Origin: Sebastes aleutianus
Taxonomy: Eukaryota; Chordata; Actinopteri; Perciformes; Sebastidae
Reading direction: 5' to 3'
Length of the DNA stretch: 64,000 bases
Assembly (NCBI GenBank): GCA_916700875.1
Contig: CAKAKS010000199.1
Coordinates: 25,001-89,000 of the forward strand
Positions 57,653 to 64,000 of this stretch are shown one piece after another (the stretch's first letter is position 1; each line of letters opens with the position of its first letter). Below the pieces are notes generated by a model. It saw nothing but the letters and a program-made list of their open reading frames with translations, was not told where the DNA came from and searched no databases. A program made the position numbers and the translations under genes.

Positions 57653-57900
57653 TACACACAATACACAGGGATGCTCACGCCATTCGCCGTGACACACATA
57701 CATGTAAAAATGACATCATAGCGTGTTCTGTGGCATAAGAAGACTTCCGCCTCAACGTAAACACACGTCGACAACAGAGATGTTCACACAAGCACATAGA
57801 CGCACACATATACGCACACGCATATACGCACACGCATACGTACACGCATACGCCACATGAAGTGCAAGGGAGAGGAGGGGAGGGTCAGGATGACTCACAC
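57100..57900. promoter_or_regulatory. Candidate distal regulatory element with four AP-1 sites
   Basis: Perfect TGACTCA/TGAGTCA sites lie at 57108-57114, 57443-57449, 57583-57589 and 57891-57897. CATTCATAAAAA, the core of the spry4 promoter modules, is on the minus strand at 57277-57288. A (GGT)n tract (57399-57431) and a (CA)n (57609-57650) lie inside. The function is inferred from motif density. Confidence 0.35.
57609..57650. repeat. (CA)n microsatellite, about 21 units
   Basis: Pure AC dinucleotides. A related CGCATA/CACACG array follows at 57800-57850 and another (CA)n at about 57940-57978. Confidence 0.95.
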
Positions 57901-59552
57901 ATCAACGATAACACCCCTCCCCATGCTCCCAATCACACGCACGCACACACACACACACACACGCACTCACACACACAGAAGAAGACAGACATCATTTGGA
58001 TGAAACCCACATCCTCCCCACATCCTGGGGAACCTCCCATCTGAAACTCAGACTGACTGCAGTTTGTTTAAGGTGATGGGAATTCTCTGGCAGGATATAT
58101 ATATATACATGTATGTATTTTTTAATCATGCTTTTTATTGTTTCCTTAAAAGAAATGACTACAACAAATTAAACCATAACAATTAAAGAAATATATACAT
58201 ATAATACCCGATAGTAGTAAATTGAAAAACAAAGTATTCAAAAACAAGGGAGGAGAAAATCTTTTAGTAATAATTATAAAAATGAAATAATAATGATAAT
58301 AAAATAGCAAATACTAATACAAATAGAATAACTTATAATTATTAAATAAAATGCAAATTAGAATAGATTAAAAAATTTTAAAAATGAAAATACATAAAAT
58401 GATGATAATAAATAAAAAAATACAAATGCAAATTATAAAATTAAAAATTAAATTAAAATTAAAATAAATTAAAAATATTTAAGTGCATAAAATGATAATA
58501 ATAAAATACAAAAATACAAATAAATACAAAAGATATAATAAAAAATAAAACAAAATCTAATAATATAACAACATTTAAATACAAATAATAGTAATAGTAA
58601 TAAATATAAATATATATAAATGAATAAAATAAATTCATATGGCAGGATATTCTGACTTTAAAATAAATTATGAAAAGGTCAAAATGTGCTAAAAAAGCGC
58701 TAATCTGTTAATATCAATTTACTTTGGTGGAATTTTGACATCTTGATATAATTTCAGTACAAGTGAAAGCTTGGTAAAGATGATTGTCAGTAGTTGTGTT
58801 TTTTTTTTTTTTCTTCTAGTATATCTCAGACCACATTTCCCAGAAACCCCCTCCTGTTAACAGAATCTTTTTAAAGCCAAACGTTTTATCTATCTTTGTC
58901 TTACCGAGGAGGATAAACATGTTACAAGTGATTTTTCCACTCGTTCCACCGTCTGCCTTTCTGAGAAAACTGACAGCTTTAGCTCCATTTGTACTGAACA
59001 GTGCCCTCTGGAACTCCTATAAGCACTACACACTGGTGCTGTATACTATTGTGCTGTTTATTGCTAACATGGACTATGTCTGTAATTTGTTTTTTGTTGT
59101 GTATGTTCTGTTTTTGTTCCCACGCTGCAGATCAATTTCCCTTCGATAATATAATCAATCAATCGATCAACACCTGACTTGTGGTAAAGCAATCCTAGCA
59201 CACATCTGATCCAGGGTCACATAACGTGAAATGTTCATATTATTCATTGATTTTAAAGTGCAAATTGGTGTCTCTAATTTTATGTGTCCCATCGTGTGTG
59301 GGAGGGATTTTTTTAACCTTCATATAGCAGTAGTAGTTTCACTCCTGGCAGCTGCTCAATATGGCCATTATTGTGCTGTTGAGCAACTTTAGTGGAGCTA
59401 TTTAAATGTAAAGTGTCCTGCTCTCAATCCCACCAGTGGTAGTTATAGTAGTGATCATACAACACGGATCTGCACTGACTTATTTATGATGCAGATTTTC
59501 TGAAGAGACAGTCAAGACAGTCAACCTCGGCCATTATTCACCACACTCTTAA
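57901..59552. other. Intergenic DNA, extremely AT-rich in part, no gene recognised
   Basis: 58100-58640 is a long A-rich low-complexity stretch of AAATA, ATAATA and AAATT words with very little C or G. The remainder has no exon-like frame. The 76-codon frame at 58919 has a hydrophobic, aromatic-rich sequence but no domain I recognise. Confidence 0.5.
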
Positions 59553-60147
59553 TTAAAGGAATAGTTTGACATTCTGCCAAATATGTTTAATCACTTTCTT
59601 ACCGAAAGATAAAGGAACAGTGTGTAGCATTTCAGGGTATAATCACTTGAAACTAAGAATCGTTGTGTTTTCGTTACCTTAGAATGAGCCCTTCATATCT
59701 ACATAAGGAGCGGGTCCTCTTCACGGTGTCCGCCATGTTGCTCCGTCATGTTTCTACAGTAGCCCAGAACGGACAAACCAAACACTGGCTCTAGAGAGAG
59801 CCTTTCATGTTTTTATGTTACCTGAAGGCCACCGTAGTTCTCCGACACGCTTGTGAAACTGCGATAACGCGATCCGCAGAGTGCAAAACCGTGGTACCGT
59901 CAGCCGCCGTAAGGATGGCCTCTGAGCGAGGAGAATGGTGTTACCACGGTTTTGCATTCGGCGGCTCACGTTAACACAGTCTTGATCGGAGGGGTACTCA
60001 GTTGGTTGCAATCTGCAACCGCACCACTACATGCCGCACCAACTCCTCAAACTGTCCCTTTAACTGATTGGTATCCATCTTCTCATTTAACTGTCATCAA
60101 AAAAGCAAACAAGAGTATTCCCCAAAAATGTCGAACTGTTCCTTTAA
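59553..60147. mobile_element. MITE with TTAAAGGAAYAGTTYGACAT termini, split by a second MITE
   Basis: The left end TTAAAGGAATAGTTTGACAT (59553) and the inverted right end TTAAAGGAACAGTTCGACAT (ending 60147) differ at two positions. The left arm continues to CTTTCTTACCGAAAGA and the right arm holds TCTTCTCATTTAACTGTCAT, both standard parts of this common fish element. An unrelated 450-bp element occupies 59610-60063. No transposase frame. Confidence 0.8.
59610..60063. mobile_element. Inner MITE of the AAAGGAACAGTGTGTAG type, nested
   Basis: Left terminus TAAAGGAACAGTGTGTAGCA, inverted right terminus TTAAAGGGACAGTTTGAGGA. The body contains AACTAAGAATCGTTGTGTTT, GTCCGCCATGTTGCTCCGTC and TTGGTTGCAATCTGCAACC, a word order found widely in percomorph genomes. 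It also has an inverted pair around GCAAAACCGTGGTACC (59882) and GTTACCACGGTTTTGC (59940). A related piece is at 62639. Confidence 0.8.
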
Positions 60148-60209
60148 GCTTGAACTTTATGTTTCTTATCAAAATGGATCTTTCTGTATCACTAAAAGCT
60201 TTTCATTTA

Positions 60210-60409
60210 GGGCGCCTGGGTTAGCTCAGTTGGTAGAGCGGGCGTCCATGTATCAAGGCTTGGTCCTGACCGCGGCGGCCCGGGTTAGAATCCGGCCTGT
60301 GGCCCTTTCCGCATCCACTCTCTCTCTCCCCCCTTTCAAGACTCTATCCACTGTCCTCAATGAAAATGGAAAAATGCCCCCAAAAAAATAACTTTAAAAA
60401 AAAAAAAAA
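60210..60409 (+). mobile_element. tRNA-derived SINE with poly-A tail and 13-bp target duplication
   Basis: The head GGGCGCCTGGGTTAGCTCAG contains an A box (TTAGCTCAGTTGG, 60221-60233) and a B box (GGGTTAGAATCC, 60282-60293). The spacing between boxes and the CGGCGGCCC loop are wrong for a functional tRNA. A CT-rich body follows, then a run of about 15 A. Direct repeats AGCTTTTCATTTA (60197-60209) and AGCTTTTCGTTTA (60410-60422) differ at one base. The high match to the family and the intact tail suggest a fairly young insertion. Confidence 0.88.
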
Positions 60410-60422
60410 AGCTTTTCGTTTA

Positions 60423-62228
60423 TTCATGGACGGCATTTTGACATGTCACAGTAGGAAAATCACAGGCGTAAATAATAAAATTAATGATGGCTGATTCAGT
60501 TTCCTGCTCACTGTCATGGCCACTGGGACACTTGAATAGAACAAAGCCATCGTTAATATTATTAATAACACCTGTGCTTTTCATTCAATAAGTCAAAATG
60601 TCTGCTGTGGAAAAAGGCATATTCTCAAATAGCATCTGAATTTGTTATTACATCCAAGTCTCACAAGCAGGTTTCACTTATTAGATTCTGCAGTCAATTC
60701 AGGTAAATTACACAAATATTGCACACATGAAAAAGTGCATATTTATTTTCCGCAGATTAAAGGGGAAAAGAGTTTTAAACAAGCCTGCAGTGTGGTATCT
60801 ACCTGTTGAAAAGGCCATAAAACAACATAGCCTCTGAACAAACATGAGTAGTGTTTATATGAAAGTCATCCCTATATCCTTTTATCAGTTATTGTAAATT
60901 CAAATTGTTTGCATAAAAAACTCTGTCTAACAGAACCAAGAAAAGTAAAGCATGTCTCTTTGGAAAGATGGCTCACTCCCAGGCTCTCTCTAAATCCAAA
61001 AGTCTCCTCTTATCTTCTGATAGCTAAAACACGCAAGCAGTGCAGGCACTTGGCTAGAACACATAATTCCCATCAATTACTCGGAGAAATACTTCCGTCT
61101 CTGTAAATCGAGGGCAGCTGACAAGACACAGACAGCTCTTGGCACAATGGAGTTATTTTATGAATGACATCTGGATAAGGAGAACACCTGGACTGGGTGA
61201 CCCTGCTGGAGCAGAGGAGGGATGACGTTACGGAGGGATTCAAGTGGACTGAATCTGTGTAAGATGTGGATGATAAGGAATTTTGTTGTTTGTGTGCTTT
61301 GCCAGGATTTACAGCTGAAACACTGTCAGCGATTAAACCCGTCCGCACCTGGCAAAATGAAGTTTGTTTGTCCAAGGTCATCTGGTGACGTGGTGGTTCA
61401 GTGGACCGGTGTTGATGGTCTGGAGCATGACCTCTGCCCTATTTGTCTTTTTCTCTATCCTAGCTTTATTTGTGTTGAGTAAAATCTTAGAAATTAACCA
61501 AAAATATATAGTAAAATACTCAATTAACTCTCTAAAGCTGAGGCAGTTTAAAGTTCACATTTTCAGCCCCAGAGCTACTGAACATCTGTAATTTCAGACC
61601 AACAGCTGTTTCTGTTTTCCCAGAGTGCACAGTGCAAAAGAAGAAATGACTTCAGGAAATCAGATTTTCAGTGCATGTCAGAGTTATACAACAGAGAAAA
61701 TCTATAGTTTATAGGGAGGAGAAACATTTGCTAAAAACATTTAACAGCTGCCTTTCAGTGTGCAGTCAAATTTAGAGCTTCCTGTCATCAAATCACACTT
61801 AGGACTCTTCTAGAAAAAGTATGCACCGCATGGCATGAGTTTACAATTAATATCAACCATAGACTGGATGTATGCAAGCATGAAAAATCTGGTTTGTTTA
61901 ACTTCTATGTTCTGTTCTTGGGGGGATACTTTAATCACATGCTGTAAAATAATCATTTTCAGTCACATTTCCCCCCTCTGTGCCCTGTGAAAGATGACCT
62001 GATGGAGCTAAATGTCACGTCAACTGAGCACCACTAGAGTCCAATATGCACCCAGAATGATGTGACACTATGTGACGGTAAAAGTTTCCAGTGAAACCAA
62101 ACACTGTTTCAGTTTCAGTTGGTGTGACATGTCTTCCAGGTGGGGTGACCTTCACTTCCTGTTCCAACTGCAAGGAAAAACACTGCTGACATGTATAATT
62201 AGCCGCCACCAGTAAATCATCTCGATTC

Positions 62229-62265
<37 letters not shown>

Positions 62266-62638
62266 TCTCCTGTGTGTTAAATTTAGCATGGCTAAAAGTA
62301 CGTCTCATGTCAGTAACTGATCATCGTGGTCAGCTCAGCTTCCTCTCTGAGGACAGTTGGATCTCCACCTCTCTGAAGCCTCCACCCACCGGCCACATTT
62401 AGGTCCAGTAAGGTCATCTGGGTGAGGTTCAGTTCATTTATCGTCCACTGACTGAATATCATTTCTTAAACTTCTTGATATAGGTCTCTAATTTAGGTAT
62501 TTTGGAGACAAAACACATTTGAAAATCACAAATGATCCTGAGAGGGAATAAAGCTTCTTCTTGGTGAATCTTGTGATTCTTTTCTGAAAGGATTTGCTGT
62601 AAAGTTTTCCTAAAGTCAAGACACACCTGAGCTTCATC
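60423..62638. other. Intergenic DNA, no gene recognised
   Basis: Mostly unique-looking AT-rich sequence with a (CA)n at 62231-62262. Frames at 61073-61381 and 61222-61482 overlap on opposite strands and show no domain. Confidence 0.45.
62231..62262. repeat. (CA)n microsatellite
   Basis: About 16 CA units. Confidence 0.95.
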
Positions 62639-62785
62639 TTAAAGGTGTATTGTGTAGGATTTTAGCGGCATCTAGTGATGTGGTTGCATATTGCAACCAA
62701 ATGAGTACCCCTCCTCTCACTCCTCCCCTTTCCAAAACTGCGGTAACGTGAGGCGCCGAGTGCAAATCCGTGGTAACAACTGAAA
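62639..62785. mobile_element. Diverged, deleted copy of the inner MITE at 59610
   Basis: TTAAAGGTGTATTGTGTAGG at the left, then GGTTGCATATTGCAACCAAA, GAGTACCCCTCC and GAGTGCAAATCCGTGGTAAC. These correspond to the two ends and the GCAAAACCGTGGTA part of the full element, with the middle missing. Confidence 0.6.
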
Positions 62786-62920
62786 CTGAAATGTTTGTAT
62801 GAAAATGTTGAATAAAATCTAGCAGTGACAGAAATAGCTCCTCCTTTTAGGTAATATCAATAAGCTTATCTTTAAACAGTTCTCTGATGTCTGTCTATAT
62901 AATTATATTTTCATGTGGTT

Positions 62921-63140
62921 GGGGCTAGGTGCGGCTGTAGCTATATATAGGCGGGAGTGGTCGTCCTTTAACCGTAAGGTCGGCGGTTCGATCCCCGGTT
63001 CCTACTTGTCAAAGTGTCCTTGGGCGAGACACTAAAAACCCCAATTTGCTCCCTGGGCGGTTCATAGCAGCCCACTGCATCCTAAGGATGGCTTAAGTGC
63101 AGAGGTCAAATTTCATGTAAGCACTTGAATGTATGTTACA
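62921..63140 (+). mobile_element. tRNA-derived SINE, diverged
   Basis: GGGGCTAGGTGCGGCTGTAG opens a decayed tRNA-like head. The B box GGTTCGATCCC is intact at 62985-62995. The body has AAAGTGTCCTTGGGCGAGAC, a hallmark of a large fish SINE group, then CCCAATTTGCTCCC. The A box region is replaced by TATATATAGG, so Pol III activity is unlikely. Confidence 0.72.
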
Positions 63141-64000
63141 TTTAAAAAGTTGGAGGTGGCATCCTGTAACCTGAATAAGTAGCACAACTAAAACGTCGGT
63201 TACATCATGTGATATTCTTTTTTTTTTTTTTTACTGGAAGCTTAATATTACTATTTATTAATAAATATCTGAACACCAAAATGGATTCTTTCCAGTTTAA
63301 TTCCAAACATTTTCCAAGCCAGATATTTAAAATTCTTCTAAAAAATAATCGTTCCACGTCCACTAGGATGAGGGTAAACATAAAATGAATGACTCTTTTA
63401 GTATTTCATTGTTACGTCAAAGAAGAAAAAAAATCTCTGCTCTGTATTAATATATTACTTGTTCTTCACAGGGCAGGGTTTCCAAATCACATCTGGCAAT
63501 ATCATAATTTTTTCCTCATTGGAAACCAATCATTGGATGCCAGTGACTAAGATAGGGCGTCAGAATCATTTATTTAACGGTTGAATTGCACATATCAGCT
63601 TATTCCATCCCCATCACTGTGTCTTTGAGTAGGGCAGCGACATCCCTGCAGCTTTACCTCTTTGCTGACATATATATGTTATATATATATATAAGGAATC
63701 AACACTCCTGATTACAGCTAGTGTAAGCATTTCTAAATAAATTAGGAAAAAATGCTCTAGGGGAAACCCAGCCCCTGATCTTCTATACATCCTCAACTTT
63801 ATCAGCCCCTGAACCCAAAAAGCGAATGTTTTTCAATCTTGTATTACCTGAATTATACACTATTTCACAAGGGACAAAAGAATTGGTCAGAAGGGTTAAA
63901 AAGCACATTAAACTGGTACTTGAAATATATTATTTCACACTGCGTAAATCAATGCATAACCCCCAAAAAACCCACTGACTCCTGGGCTGAGAGCCATCCC
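63141..64000. other. Intergenic DNA, no gene recognised
   Basis: T run at about 63220-63233, a short (TA)n at about 63670-63693, otherwise unique-looking AT-rich sequence. The window ends without a gene. Confidence 0.45.

Noticed and set aside
60210..60300. Functional tRNA gene
   Set aside because: The A and B boxes are present, but the stem pairing and loop lengths are wrong, and the poly-A tail plus target duplications show a SINE.
8356..64000. Exons of human SPRY4 neighbours (fgf1, ndfip1)
   Set aside because: I looked for FGF-core and NDFIP transmembrane/PPxY sequences in the frames and saw none. Small split exons could still be missed by eye.

Overview
The window looks like nuclear DNA from a percomorph teleost fish. 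It has one vertebrate gene with a noncoding first exon, GT-AG splice signals and a long AU-rich 3' end. Around it are dense (CA)n, (TG)n and (GA)n microsatellites and many short DNA-transposon derivatives, tRNA-derived SINEs and eroded LINE pieces of fish type. I saw no bacterial or organellar features. The repeat-family names rest on my recognition of sequence patterns, not on a database search.

Layout. Positions 1-790 are upstream sequence. A promoter with four copies of a CCCATTCAYAAAAA motif and a perfect NRF1 palindrome lies at about 790-1010. The noncoding first exon of spry4 is about 1010-1240, followed by an intron at 1241-3894. The single coding exon (CDS 3946-5100, 384 codons) encodes Sprouty4, a feedback inhibitor of receptor tyrosine kinase/Ras/ERK signalling. 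A probable 3' UTR runs to about 8.35 kb and has AU-rich and Pumilio-type elements near its end.

From about 8.4 kb to the end (roughly 55 kb) I find no convincing exon of a conserved protein gene. This part looks like a gene desert downstream of spry4. It holds at least seven short-repeat families, several in more than one copy, some inserted into each other. It also holds two or three LINE fragments of CR1/L2 type, three SINE copies, a 765-bp AT-rich foldback element, a 41-bp minisatellite built of hairpins, and many microsatellites. A 77-residue ORF at 56470-56703, with a good start context and a splice donor near its end, is the only other candidate coding piece, and it is weak.

Three stretches in the desert (51.1-51.4, 54.4-55.15 and 57.1-57.9 kb) stand out. 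They are rich in AP-1 sites, and each has the same CATTCAYAAAAA motif that is tandemly arrayed in the spry4 promoter. One of them also has a good TATA box with no recognised gene behind it. They are the best candidates for distal regulatory elements or an unannotated transcript. I do not see an undescribed multi-gene system here. The shared promoter/distal motif and the layered transposon insertions are the most informative observations.
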